Part shown: one piece after another, positions 27,275 to 39,000 of the stretch
Layout: the number at the start of each line of letters is the position of its first letter
Numbering within the stretch: position 1 is the first letter of the stretch
Assembly (NCBI GenBank): GCA_025201345.1
Contig: JAIXMG010000006.1
Location: 806,001 to 870,000, forward strand
Length of the DNA: 64,000 bases
Reading direction: 5' to 3'
DNA from: Thamnidium elegans
Taxonomy: Eukaryota; Mucoromycota; Mucoromycetes; Mucorales; Mucoraceae
Translations under genes and position numbers: made by a program
Notes under the pieces: generated by a model
Databases searched by the model: none
Told to the model about the DNA's origin: nothing
What the model saw: only the letters and a program-made list of their open reading frames with translations

Positions 27275-28694
27275 GATCAAAAAAGATTAAATAACTTTTG
27301 AGAGAGTAAAACAATAACAAAAAAAAAAAGACGCGCTATATTCACGAATTTATGAAAAAAATATGGTCTGGTTCGGAAGCTAGATTTTTTTTTGTAAAAA
27401 AGGCGAAAGGGCCGTCACGTTGTTCAAAGAAGGCTGTCTTGGTAATGAGGCACCAAGTTACAGATACTCATTTCACTTATATATCTAATGGTTTTATATT
27501 GATACATATATATATAGAAGTAGAATTTTAAAAGCTGTATTGTAAAATTACTTTCTGCCAGTAGTCTCTTTCCTCTTTTTTCTCAACTGTTAAAATATGA
27601 ACTAAAAACCTAGAAGAGAAGCAGTTAGGATATGCTTGTAAGGGGTAGTTACTTTTAGCACTCATAATTACAGTATATTCATCCAGTGCAATAATACAGT
27701 ATTGGTGGCTCTGGTATTTCCAATTATGAGACCACTGCCGGGAAAGTCGCTCTTTTTTGCGTTTAATTATGTATTTTTCGCGTATTCGTACTATCCATAA
27801 ACAGCATGTAATATCCGCCTAATTAAAAAAAGAACCTGATAGGTGAAAATAGACACTCTCAATTTTTATATATATAAAAACGGATTACTATCCGTAATAG
27901 CTTCTAGACTGATTGTTCTTTTAAAAAAAAATGGTTAGCTACAGCCGGTAACAATAGAAACTGATAACCATTGTAGCAATGGAAGTGTATTGTCGTAGCA
28001 ACATATAATTACAATAATAGACAACTGCGTAAATAGGGCGATAAAACTAATTCGAATTTGAAGGTGTAACGCGAATGCTACGATATGGAATATAGTTTTA
28101 CAATAATATATATATATATATTAGCAGATCGAGTTTACATTAAATGTTGTTATAAAATTCAAATAATAGAATCGAGTTTATCAAATTAGTTTAAAATTTT
28201 AGAAAATTGAGATATGTATGAAGAGGATTTGAATTTATGAGATAGTGATATATTTTCTTTCTAAATAGCTGCTAGATCAAGATAGTAAGTTGTTAAAGTG
28301 GGAAAATGCAATTGCGACTTGTTCATTTTAGAATTACATATTTAAATTTACAGTTTATCATTAAAAAACCCAGTGAAAAGTCCAATAATACAATTCATCA
28401 CAAAATATATCCCTTAGACATGAATATACGTTAGTAGGTTTACGCTACAGAGAATAGACCTCATTTCGATCTGTCAAACCCAATTTTTTTTTGAAAAAAG
28501 TCGGACTTTTTTTTAGAATGTGACTTGTCTCTTACGGTCGAAGGGAGAACCATCAAATAGACGATTTGGATCAGCTCTCCATTGAACCCTCCTCTTATTA
28601 CATCTATTTTTGCGCGTATGTAAAAAAAACATGCATCCATCCATCCATTACAACAAATGATCTAACATGATAATATATTCATTGAAATTATAGT
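27275..28694. other. Intergenic, Nup155 to RPLP1 (1.4 kb)
   Basis: No gene is seen. Promoters of two divergent genes lie at either end. The final bases before the RPLP1 start read AAATTATAG then T-ATG, and a GTATGT lies near 28616, so RPLP1 may have an intron in its 5' UTR. A CATC tandem (28633-28646) and several AT runs are present. Confidence 0.5.
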
Positions 28695-29147
28695 ATGTCT
28701 GCCGAACTCGCTGTCGTCTACGCTGCTCTCATCCTCGAGGATGACAACGTCGAAATCACCGTAAGTTTTTTTTTGAGTGGGTGTATATGTTGAATGGAAT
28801 GCTAAATATATATATATGTGAATGTGTGTAGGCTGACAAGCTCCAAACCCTTGTTGCCGCTGCTGGTATCGAGGTTGAACCTATCTGGTTCTCCCTCTAC
28901 GCCAAGGCCCTCGCTGGTCAAGACCTCAAGGCCCTCCTCTTAAACGTTGGTGCTCCTGGTTCCGGACCCGCCGCTTCCGCTGGTGCTGCTGCTGCTGGTT
29001 CTTCCGATGCTCCCGCTGAAGAGGAGAAGGTTGAGGAGAAGGAAGAGTCCGATGACGATATGGGTTTCGGTAAGTAACGAAAGCGACTTAAAAATATACT
29101 TTTGCAGTTTTTTCTGACAGTTTCTTATTATAGGTCTTTTCGATTAA
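28695..29147 (+). CDS. RPLP1: 60S acidic ribosomal protein P1
   Basis: Three exons: 28695-28760, about 28832-29070 and 29133-29147, giving ~107 residues. The N-terminal helical dimerisation domain reads [20 protein letters not shown] then [13 protein letters not shown]. An A/G/S hinge follows, then the acidic tail [21 protein letters not shown] with the invariant GFGLFD end created by the tiny last exon. P1 pairs with P2 on uL10 to form the ribosomal stalk that activates translational GTPases. Codon bias is strong (GCC, AAG, CTC), like RPS18. Confidence 0.95.
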
Positions 29148-29367
29148 ATCTCTTAATCTTTCATTTCTTTCATTCGAAAAAAATAAAACCAATCCTTTTT
29201 GCTCGGACGTCTGTATTTTTTTGTTCCGTTGCGCAATCAAAAATTATGTATTATGCCCTTTTGTTATATATATATATATAAGTGTATTTATGAACGTACG
29301 TGTTTGTGTGTGTATATATTGTATGATTTTTATTTCATTATTTGGAATTGTCAAATTTCATGCGTCT

Positions 29368-29710
29368 TTAAAGCTGTCCTGCTCTACGAAGCGCACGTCT
29401 GTTGTCTTGCTAGATTTTTTATGTAATGGGGAGGGTATAAATGTTACTTTTATTTTATTCTTCAATATGGAGAGAGAAAACTTACCCATTTCTTTTTACA
29501 CTCTTTGTATTGCATAAAATAGTAATCGCATTGTCTTTTATCATAATTGTTATCACTAAGACATTTCATACTTTCTTTTTCCTCAAGTGCACAAGGATTC
29601 ATGTACTTCGTAGTTTCCTTTGACTTGAACTTTTTATTAAAGTCTTTAGGTGTCGAAGGTTCGTCAAACTCAGGCTTAGGTGGTGGAGTAGGAGGTTTTG
29701 TCAAAGGCAT
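29368..29710 (-). CDS. COX23: Cox23-like twin CX9C protein (cytochrome oxidase assembly)
   Basis: Two exons: 29710-29486 and 29409-29368, 88 residues. A proline-rich N-terminus (MPLTKPPTPPPKPEFDEP) precedes the CHCH fold: NPCALEEKESMKCL and QCDYYFMQYKECKKKW, that is, two CX9C motifs that form the disulphide-linked helical hairpin. Cox23/CHCHD7 acts in the mitochondrial intermembrane space after Mia40 import and is needed for copper-dependent complex IV assembly. Read through the GTAAGT donor, the frame would end VSFLSPY. Splicing instead adds QDNRRALRRAGQL, a basic tail that fits the family better. The gene is divergent from UTP12, sharing a 257-bp promoter region. Confidence 0.8.
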
Positions 29711-29967
29711 GTTTTTATAAAAGAAAAAATGGTACTTTTAAAAAGGGAAAGGTCTTGTGTTTACCTACAAAGTGTGTTGTATTGAAATACCAGCTCCCTC
29801 GCGTACTCTCTCACACACACACATCACGTTGTAACTCAGTGAATGAAAGAATAAAACAAGCCACAACTTTTTTTTTTGCTATTGAGGGTCACAACTTTTC
29901 CGATTTTGACACAGGCTTTTTTTTCTTTTTTTTTTTGACATTCTTTTTTTTCTTTCTAAGAGGAAAA

Positions 29968-32900
29968 ATGGTTAAAGCATATCTTCGTTACGAAGCACAG
30001 GCAACCTTTGGTGTCATTGCTTCTAGCACAGCAAATATTGCATATGATTCTACAGGCAAAATTGCTATTGCACCTGCACTTGAAGAAGTTATCCTTTGGG
30101 ATCTTAAGAAGGGTATCGAGGTAAAAAAATAATATATATATTCGAGAATAAAAAAGAATAGGAATAATAAACATGAATTATTATTTTCTTAGGTTGGTAA
30201 ATGGAGAGAATCTGGAAATAAGTCTGAAGTAACTTGCATTGCACCTAGTCCCAACAAAAAAGACTATGCTGTTGGGTAAGCTTTTTTTTATAATGTTAAA
30301 AAAAAACCTTAAATATTAAACCAACAAACTTGTAGTTATGGAGACGGTACAATTCGTATTTGGAACATCAAATCTTCGACATCAACTGTCACCTTAAGTG
30401 GTCATCGTGCCGCTGTTACAGCCTTAGCATTTGATCACGATGGTACACGACTTGCTTCTGGATCAAAAGATACAGATCTTATTATTTGGGATGTTATTTC
30501 AGAATCCGGTTTATATAGATTGAAGGGACATAAAGATCAAATTACATGTTTAGCCTTTTTGAACACCAAAGATGTAGAGGAACATGATGTCGGTGTTTCC
30601 AGTGATGGTTATGTTTTATCTTCTTCCAAGGATACATTGATCAAATTATGGGATTTATCAGCTCAATATTGTCGTGAAACACTTGTTGGTCATCGCAGTG
30701 AAGTTTGGTCCTTTGCAGTCTCTAAAGATCAAAAGATTATTATTTCAGGTGGTGCCGAAGCCCAATTAAAGGCTTGGAAGATTGATTGGAAAATTTTAGG
30801 TCTTTCTTTAGAAGCACTTGGTCAACAAGAGAATAAAAGCGATGATAATATGCAAGTTGATATAACTACACCTGCTACTTTACAAAGAGCTATTAATGTA
30901 TATGGTCAAATTCCTCGTCAATCACGCGATCGTCTTGTCACTATTAAATTCCATCCTTCTGGTCAATATTTAGGTGCTCAAGCAAGCGATAAATCAGTTG
31001 AAATTTACAAGATGCGCGATCATGAACAAATTCGTAAAAAGATTCAACGTAGAAAGAAGAGAGCAAGAGAGAAGGGAAAGGATGAAAACGAAATTAGTGA
31101 AGAAATTGAAGCCGAGGATGAATTTACTAGCGAATGTTTAGTACGTACACCTGCAAAGGTTCGTAGTTTCGATTTCGCTCCTACAATTGACGTTGAAAAG
31201 GCTGGAGAAATTCAAATCGTTACTTCTTTAAACAACAATACAATTGAAGCCTTTACTATTCCTATTAGTGCAGAAAAGAAGACTGAAGAATCCCAAGAAC
31301 CTTCTCGTCTTTACTCTATTGATGGACCTGGTCATCGTTCTGATATTCGTACATTATCTCTTAGTTCTGATGATGAATTATTAGCTTCTGCTTCTAGTAG
31401 TTTGTTAAAGATTTGGAACATGAAGACTAGAGCTTGTATTCGTTCTATTGAATGTGGTTTTGCTCTTTGTAGTGCATTTTTGCCTGGTAATAAGCATATT
31501 ATTGTTGGTACCAAAACTGGTGAATTAGAACTTTATGATCTTGGTTCTTCTTCTCTTGTTGAGTCAGTAAAAGCCCATGATGGAGCAATTTATTCTCTTC
31601 AAGTACGTCCAGATAAGCGTGGTTTCTGTACCGGTAGTGCTGATAAAGATGTCAAATTTTGGGATTTCGATATGGTTCAGGATAAGGGCAGCGTAGCCAA
31701 GCGATTGACATTTATTCACATGAGAACGCTCAAGATGTCTGATGAAGTACTTTGTGTTCGATACAGTCCCGATCAAAACTTATTAGCCGTTTCTCTTTTG
31801 GATTCAACTGTTAAAGTATTCTATCACGATACACTTAAATTTTTCCTTTCTCTTTATGGTCACAAGTTACCTGTTTTATCCATGGATATTTCTTCCGATA
31901 ATATGTTGATTGCTACTTGTTCTGCCGATAAAAACGTTAAGCTTTGGGGTCTTGATTTCGGTGATTGTCATAAATCTTTGTTTGCTCATCAAGAAAGTGT
32001 CATGTCTGTTCAATTTGTTTGGGGTACACATTATTTCTTTACTGTCAGTAAAGATAAAACTGTTAAATATTGGGATGGTGATAAATTCGAAAATATTATG
32101 AAGTTGGAAGGTCACCACGGTGAAGTTTGGGCCCTTGCTGTTTCTAAGCACGGTTCTTTTGTTGTTACAGGTTCTCATGATAGATCCATGCGTATTTGGG
32201 AAAAGACAGAAGAACAATTATTCCTTGAAGAAGAACGTGAAAAGGAATTAGAAGATTTATATGAGAATACATTAGTGAGTCAATTAGAAAAAACTACTGT
32301 CGATGATGGTGAAGTAGATTCTGCCGGTAAACAAACAATGGAAACATTAAAGGCTGGTGAAAGATTAATTGAAGCTATGGATATTGGTGACGAAGAAAAG
32401 AACGGATGGCTTGCATTTGAAAACGCAAAGGCTAGTGGCTTACCTGGGCAGCCTCCTCAACGTCATCCAATTTTAATGGCAATGGGTGATATTGAACCTG
32501 ATAGATATGTTTTGGATGTACTCAAGAAAATTAAAGCAAATGATATTGATGAAGCATTAATGATCTTACCCTTCTCAAAGGTTATGTCATTATTTTCTTA
32601 TATTGAGAGTTGGGCTAAAAAGGTAAATTTTTGGATATTTAGGAGTGGAAAAAAATATATATATATACTAACAAATTTACATAGAACTGGAGTATCATTC
32701 TTGTTTCTCGTGTTCTCTTCTCAGTAGTTAAAACACATCATAACCAAATTGTAGCAAATCGCATGATGCGTCCTATGCTTGATTCTATTCGATTCCACCT
32801 TCGTGCTCAATTACAGCGTCAAAAAGATGTAATGGGTTACAACAGAGCAGCATTGACATATCTCCAACGTGACTGGAAGGCAAGGAATACTTCTGATTTC

Positions 32901-32972
32901 CTTGACGAAAACACTGCTAATAAACCTAGCGACGACGAAAAGAAACGTAAATTTGTTCAATTAGCCTCTTAG
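29968..32972 (+). CDS. UTP12: UTP12/WDR3, U3 snoRNP (SSU processome) WD-repeat protein
   Basis: Four exons: 29968-30120, 30193-30275, 30336-32622, 32685-32972; 936 residues. The start MVKAYLRYEAQATFGVI is the family's usual N-terminus. About a dozen WD repeats form two propellers (GDGTIRIWN, GSKDTDLIIWD, SSKDTLIKLWD, CSADKNVKLWG, VSKDKTVKYWD, GSHDRSMRIWE). A Utp12 domain follows at the C-terminus (ANDIDEALMILPFSKVMSLF, SRVLFSVVKTHHNQIV). In yeast, Dip2/Utp12 belongs to the UTP-B subcomplex that packages the 5' part of pre-rRNA with U3 snoRNA in the nucleolus. Length agrees with yeast (943) and human (943) proteins. A basic nuclear-signal-like run (KKIQRRKKRAREKGK) lies near residue 350. Confidence 0.95.
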
Positions 32973-33159
32973 ATTATAATTTATTATAAAAAAAATACCT
33001 TTTTCTTTTAGAGGAAAATTGTTAGAACCTTGTATACACACTCTCACTCACTCACTCATTTGAAAAATAAAATAAAATAAAGCTTTTTTATATAAAAAAA
33101 ACACTTAAGACCAAGTTCGTAGCTATTAAATAATATATATACAATCTTTATTTGTTTTT

Positions 33160-34298
33160 TTAACGTCTGTCGTCTAATAATTGTAATTGTGTAAATGTTT
33201 TTACAGATTTTTCATATACACCCAAAAATATACTTCCACCAATAGATATCCACATCACTCGAGGTCCTATTCCTGCCAGTAATTTCTTGGCCCCTTCCTC
33301 TGCAATAATCCTTCTCATAGTCGAAACAATACCTGTATATACTTTATCCCCTGGATCAGTCTAGATCACAAAAAAAAAAAAAAAAAAAGGTCAGCACGAA
33401 AATCGTCCATATGATGTAATGTTTTTTTTCTGCTACCTTGGACGACAGCATGATTCTTGTCTTACAAACATCTAATGGTGTCGTAATAGCAGCACCAATA
33501 CCTCCAGCCAAAGAACCTATTAGAGCAGCTTCATATGGTTCTACTACACTACCTTTATAAATTCTATATTTACTTTTAAAATATTCGTACAATGGGAATT
33601 GTATACATGTAAATGGGATTTCACGAGCGACAGTTGATAAGAATCCTCTATAAAAACCTAATAATCCTTCCGTTCTTAAAACACTTGATACTGCTGAAAA
33701 TGTTGTATTGAATTGTCTGATCTGCATACGTTGTTTAATCACTTCCGTTGGTACGCGCACAGTACAAGCGAACTACAGGCAAAAAAAAGGAAAGCTAAAT
33801 AAAGTACATAATTTATATTTTTATGTGTACATACAATTTCTCCACAGGAGGCAGCTGTCATATATATAAAAGGTGAATGTATTAAACCATTATTCGAAGC
33901 GCCCAACATTCTTTTCACTGCTTCATAAGTAACAAAAAATATAGAAGCTAAAACAGAAGTATAATATTTTGAATGAGTACCAAATATTTTTTTTATATTA
34001 AATGACCATATACCATTAGGAGCACTTCCAATAAACGTAGACAGTAAACCAGAATAGACACCTCTAAAACCACCAGAACCCATAATACCAGCTTTCGTTT
34101 GTAACCGTGTTTTAATGGTATCTATACTAAATCATATGAGTTAAAATACTTTAGGGGTCACCCTGCTGCCTAAAACTACTTTTTACCTAATGGGAACAAT
34201 ACTGAGTCGACAGCTATTCCAGCCAAAGCACCAGACACTATGGCCTGCCTAAGATTGGCCTGCGGCAGTGTTTGTTTCTTCTGGTTATCCTTTCCCAT
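33160..34298 (-). CDS. PET8: Mitochondrial S-adenosylmethionine carrier (Pet8/SLC25A26)
   Basis: Five exons: 34298-34187, 34121-34014, 33947-33835, 33772-33437, 33360-33160; 289 residues. It is a standard three-repeat mitochondrial carrier with one signature per repeat: PLDTIKTRLQ (split by intron 1), PTEVIKQRMQ and PLDVCKTRIM. Matching features include GVYSGLLSTFIGSAPN, ASIFFVTYEAVK and REIPFTCIQFPLYEYFK, and the close of repeat 3, GPRVMWISIGGSIFLGVYE. The sequence is closest to the SAM carrier, which exchanges cytosolic SAM for S-adenosylhomocysteine to supply mitochondrial methylation, biotin and lipoate synthesis. Intron 2 is in frame and could be mistaken for coding sequence; excising it restores the conserved second helix. 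Confidence 0.88.
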
Positions 34299-34517
34299 CG
34301 GACACAATTAGTCTCTAATAATCTATCTATTGACTCAGGATCGAGAGAGAGAGTTTCTCTATCAAAAAGAAGAAGCGCGACAAATGTAAATTCCGTTTTT
34401 TTTCTTTCTTTTTTTTTTTTTTTTTAAAGAGGAGCCTCAAGTCACGGAAAAGTAAAAACAAAAAGAAATGATAAAAGGAATTGTTATTATGCCTCGGGGT
34501 GTTTTTGTATGTATAGT

Positions 34518-35330
34518 TTATTTACAGTTTTCTTTTATTATATCATCTAAACATGTATCGAAATATTCTTTTACATCTATATATAATGTAGCCCGTTAAT
34601 ATTTTATTCAAGTTAAATACGATTTTTTTTTTTTTTTACCTTCTAATTTCATATCGCTCTTAATAACTAGTATGCCTGTTGTTAGCTCTTTTGGAGGAAG
34701 TTCTGACTCAGGGGAAATAACCATAATAGGTACTTTTCCCCACCAACGCTCAGGATGTAATTGTGGTAACCAAGTACATAATTGGTTAGCTACTAACTTC
34801 TTATTGACAGCTGGATCAAACAACACAAGCTTTTGTTGCAATATCTGATTCGGTGTCCATTCCACCGGTTTATTCGTACTTAACTCATTATGTTGCTTAT
34901 ACAGCCTTTCAGCAAACTCTTTTGTTAACGATTTATATTGCCCTTTTGGTTTATTTCTATTCAATTCCTGTGAGATCATGTCATTAACAATATCCAAGTC
35001 CGACTGTAAAACGGGAATGTCAACTTGTTTACAAAGGTTAAAAAAAGAATGGGTTTTGTTCCATTCGGAATCGTTATCATTGAATTGAACAACTGCTTGA
35101 GGTCTTTCTTTTTTCTTTTTGGAAAGCTTTTGTTGTTTAGTAAAAAATTCTAATTGACAGGTTGTGGCTTTGACTGTATTCTGTTGTTGCGGTTGAAGCA
35201 TATTCTGAAGCTGTTGAAGTGATGAAGCGTTTGTTTGTTTTTTTATAGCGTCATTATGAAAAAAATCAGGGTGGGTTTGTAATATAAATTTTCGTAAATA
35301 AGGTTTTATAATAGTATTCGCTTTATTCAT
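34518..35330 (-). CDS. TCAIM-like mitochondrial protein (DUF4460/DUF4461)
   Basis: Two exons: 35330-34640 and about 34572-34518, ~248 residues. The N-terminus IIKPYLRKFILQTHPDFF followed by NASSLQQLQNML matches DUF4460, a J-domain-like segment with an HPD-type motif (HPDFF). The C-terminal part (LVLFDPAVNKKLVANQLCTW, PERWWGKVPIMV, GILVIKSDMKLE) fits DUF4461. Together these define the family of human TCAIM (T-cell activation inhibitor, mitochondrial), found widely in eukaryotes with no established biochemical role. A basic K-rich linker lies between. The start at 35330 is preferred over an upstream non-ATG extension because it directly precedes the domain. Shorter than metazoan members. Confidence 0.72.
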
Positions 35331-36027
35331 GGTATACAGGTGAAGTAATGTTTTTTTTTTTTTTGAAAAACGAATCTGTTCAAAGCAGAAAAGATCAGTC
35401 ACGAATAGCTGCTTTTAAATCTACTTGTATATTCTACAGGACGAAAGTTATCAGTTGACGCTAATATCTTGATTATCAGAGCAATGTACTTCTATAAAAT
35501 GAATAAATTAATTGATTATCATCCTTTTTACGTATGAACGAATTGACCGCATAAAGATTTCTTTGGAAAAGAGCAATTTGATATTACAGAAATAACAGTG
35601 TCAAGTTTGTATGTGATAATATAGTGCACTAAATTAGGAGGAGTATCGTAATCGTTTTGTAACGAATTACTTGCTCGGAAAAAAATAAATGTCCTGTACC
35701 TTTTTTTTCAAGTCTAAAGTTCTGTCTTTTTTTTTATAATTCTTATGTTTTGTAGCATCAACAATAATATAATTTAATAAAATGATTCTAATGTTTGAGC
35801 TATTACAGAAAAAGATACACATCGTATTTCTTTGTAAAATAACTTGACGAGTTCAAAGATTATTTAAAGTGTTATAATCCATCATTATCTTCTTTAAAAA
35901 ATGAATGTTTTCATCCCGTAAAAAATAAAAGAGGCATTTGGCGGGGAGACTGCTTTTTAAATGGTCAATTTAACAGCACTCGCTTTTTTTTACAAAGAAA
36001 AAAACAGTATACTTTTTTCTCTTAAAT
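35331..36027. other. Shared upstream region of TCAIM-like gene and BRCA2
   Basis: A 697-bp divergent intergenic region. No gene or clear regulatory motif can be named. The stretch near 35941 (TTTGGCGGGGAGAC) contains TTTGGCGGG, similar to an E2F/DP-type site and ~85 bp upstream of the BRCA2 start. That would fit S-phase expression, but it is only a pattern match. Confidence 0.45.
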
Positions 36028-39000
36028 ATGTTTAATTCCAACTCTTTCAACGCAACTCTGGATTTTCTCGATGAATTACTTGACTTACCCACCAAAAACA
36101 CGCCAAAATTAAGAGCTCCTTTAAGTGACATTTCAAATACACGACAACAAAAGCACAATACTTCAATAAAAGGTAATTGCATTTCGTCAAAGTTTTTTTG
36201 TTATACTAAAGTTGTCTTTTATAGAAAAAGAGCAAAAAAAGCGACCTACTCCAATTTTAACTCGAATGGACTCTGCAGACGATAGCATTTGGGAAGATTT
36301 CGATACTGATCTTTTGTCGCTTATCGACGCGGAATCAAAGAAAAGTAACGATCCTATTCTTCCAAACGAGAAAAAAAATACGATGTCTATACCCTCAAAA
36401 AATGTTATACCTGTAAATGAAAAGACTTCAATTGACGATGAGTTTTTATTGAAGCTACAAAGTGATAAAACAAGCTGTCTTGGTTTTACTACGGCGAGAG
36501 GATTTGCGCTTCCGCCTCCTTCAAAGGAAGCAGAGTTAAAAGCAGCGAAATTACTAGAAACTGTTGATAAAGAAGATAATATGTCATTACCATTATCTAT
36601 AGATGAAAATCTATTTCTTCCTCTTACTGAATCGAAAGAAGATTTATCACTAATAGATAAAGAGAGAGGTAAATCTGGTTCTTCATTATTTGAAAATAGT
36701 GATTTGTCACCAACATCAATATCTACACCAGTTTATAAATTAGAACCCATTATAAAAGATGATGATGATGACTGCGCATCTATATCTTCATATGATGAAG
36801 TGTTTCTCCCTTTATCATTTAAGTATAAGCCATTACCACCGCCTGGCGCTTCTCGACCAAAACCTTTTACGTCTGATATAAAGCTTCCATTATCACCACC
36901 TATTGTTCAAAATGAGTTGTCTCTTATTTCTGAGCCAAAAATTGAACAGAAAACTCCTAAAGGTACAGATGATTTGGCATTACCGTCTATATCAGTAGAC
37001 GAAAGTTTATTTCTTCCTCAAGTAACGGAAGATGGACATGTTATTAAAGAATTACCTACACCTACAGGACCAGCAGCAGGATTTCAATCTGCTAGATTAA
37101 TCCAATCAATACATACAGACAAACCTATACCAGAAGAGGATCGCGATTATTTGCATAATTATACGAACAACACTAGCATTCCCGAAGCACGAAAACCAAT
37201 GATTACATCTGTCAAGTCGTCTTCAACAAATATACCCAAAGAGCCCTTTACATCATTTTCTACGACAGCTTCTGGAAAGAAGTTGGAAGAACCAAGCCCT
37301 GAAGGTATTCAAAGAGCTACTGCTTTATTTGATAGCTCTCAAAAGTCAAATAAGTATGATGCTATAATCAATCAATTTGGTGGTTTCAAGACAGGATATA
37401 GTAACAAGAGCTTCGATATTTCGTCACAAGCAAAGAGAAAAGCAGTTTCAGCATTCAATGAAGTTGCCGAAGAGGCAGAAAGAAAGAAGATACGCGTGGC
37501 AATGGATAATGCCTATGAAGATGATGACAATATTACAAACATTGATTTTGACTCTTTTGAAATGAAAAATACTTCGAATGTATCTTCTAAATTACCGTTA
37601 CAGGAAAAATCTAAAGGACTTCCGAAAGCTTCATTTACGACAGCTTCTGGAAAGAAGTTGGAAGAACCAAGCCCTGAAGGTATTCAAAGAGCTACTGCTT
37701 TATTTGATAGCTCTCAAAAGTCAAATAAGTATGATGCTATAATCAATCAATTTGGTGGTTTCAAGACAGGATATAGTAACAAGAGCTTCGATATTTCGTC
37801 ACAAGTAAAGAGAAAAGCAGTTTCAGCATTCAATGAAGTTGCCGAAGAAGTAGAAAGTAAGAAGATTCGATTAGCTCCCTTCTTGGATATGAATGAAATC
37901 GGCAAGTCTATTTCCGCTAGCAAAGATATATCCAAGTCATTTGATAATGATACCAATAAATCACAACAAGTTCAAATGAAGGATCGAACTGAAAATGAAC
38001 TGTCCACTGACTTAATAACTTCAAGTAAAGATAGTAAAGAATCACACAATGCCACTACAACAAATTTTAAATCACCTACCATCAAATCTAACACTGTCGT
38101 TCCAAGTAAACCAAGTGCATCTATGTTTCCTAAAAGAAACATCAATAGGCCAGCATCTATACAGAGAAAAAATAAGCCTTTTAAATCGCCTATCATTAAA
38201 TCGAATATTGAGTTGACAAAAGCAGCTGTCAATAATAGATCTTCACTAAAAGTTAAATTGGCACCTGTATTTAATTTAGAAGGTATACTAACGTTATTAA
38301 CGGTTTTGTAAATAACTAATTAACAGTTTTATAATAGTGCCTGATTTTCGGTTCAAATTATCTACTATGGGAGTACCTGGAACCTTCACTAAGTCACAAC
38401 TTATTGCTAACAATATGTAAGTTATAAATTATAAGTTTTTCTTTTTTTTTCTAATACTTAACTTCGAGTAGTCCTATTTCTGTAATAAATATGACGATAT
38501 CTACAGCAAAAAGATATGTATTTGATGGAAACTGGGGACCTAAAGAAGCTTATCACAGTATGATCGAGGCAGGTGCATTACCTCGACGTGTGTCAATTGA
38601 ATGGGTAGAAAACCACTATGTATTAATTGTATGGAAAATTGCATGTTTAATACGATCTTATAATCAATTTATGGACAGATGGAAACCACAAGCTATATTG
38701 GAACAACTGTTGTATCGATATGAACGTGAAATTAATATGGGTAATCGACCCGTATTAAGAAGAATTTTAGAAAAAGATGATTTACCTGTAAAGCATATGG
38801 TTTTAATGATTACCGATATTATTGAGATTAGATCTGCTATTCAATATAATACTTGTAAGTTATGCTTTGCTTTTAATCTATCTTCCATTTCTCACTTTCT
38901 TTCTTTCTTTCTTTTTTTTTAAAAAAAAAACTATAGCTTCCAAGTATCGACTTCAATTATCAGACGGATGGTACCAAGTACCTGCATGCATTGACCTAAG

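Noticed and set aside
31332..32217. Minus-strand frames inside UTP12
   Set aside because: Shadows of a well-supported WD-repeat coding exon.
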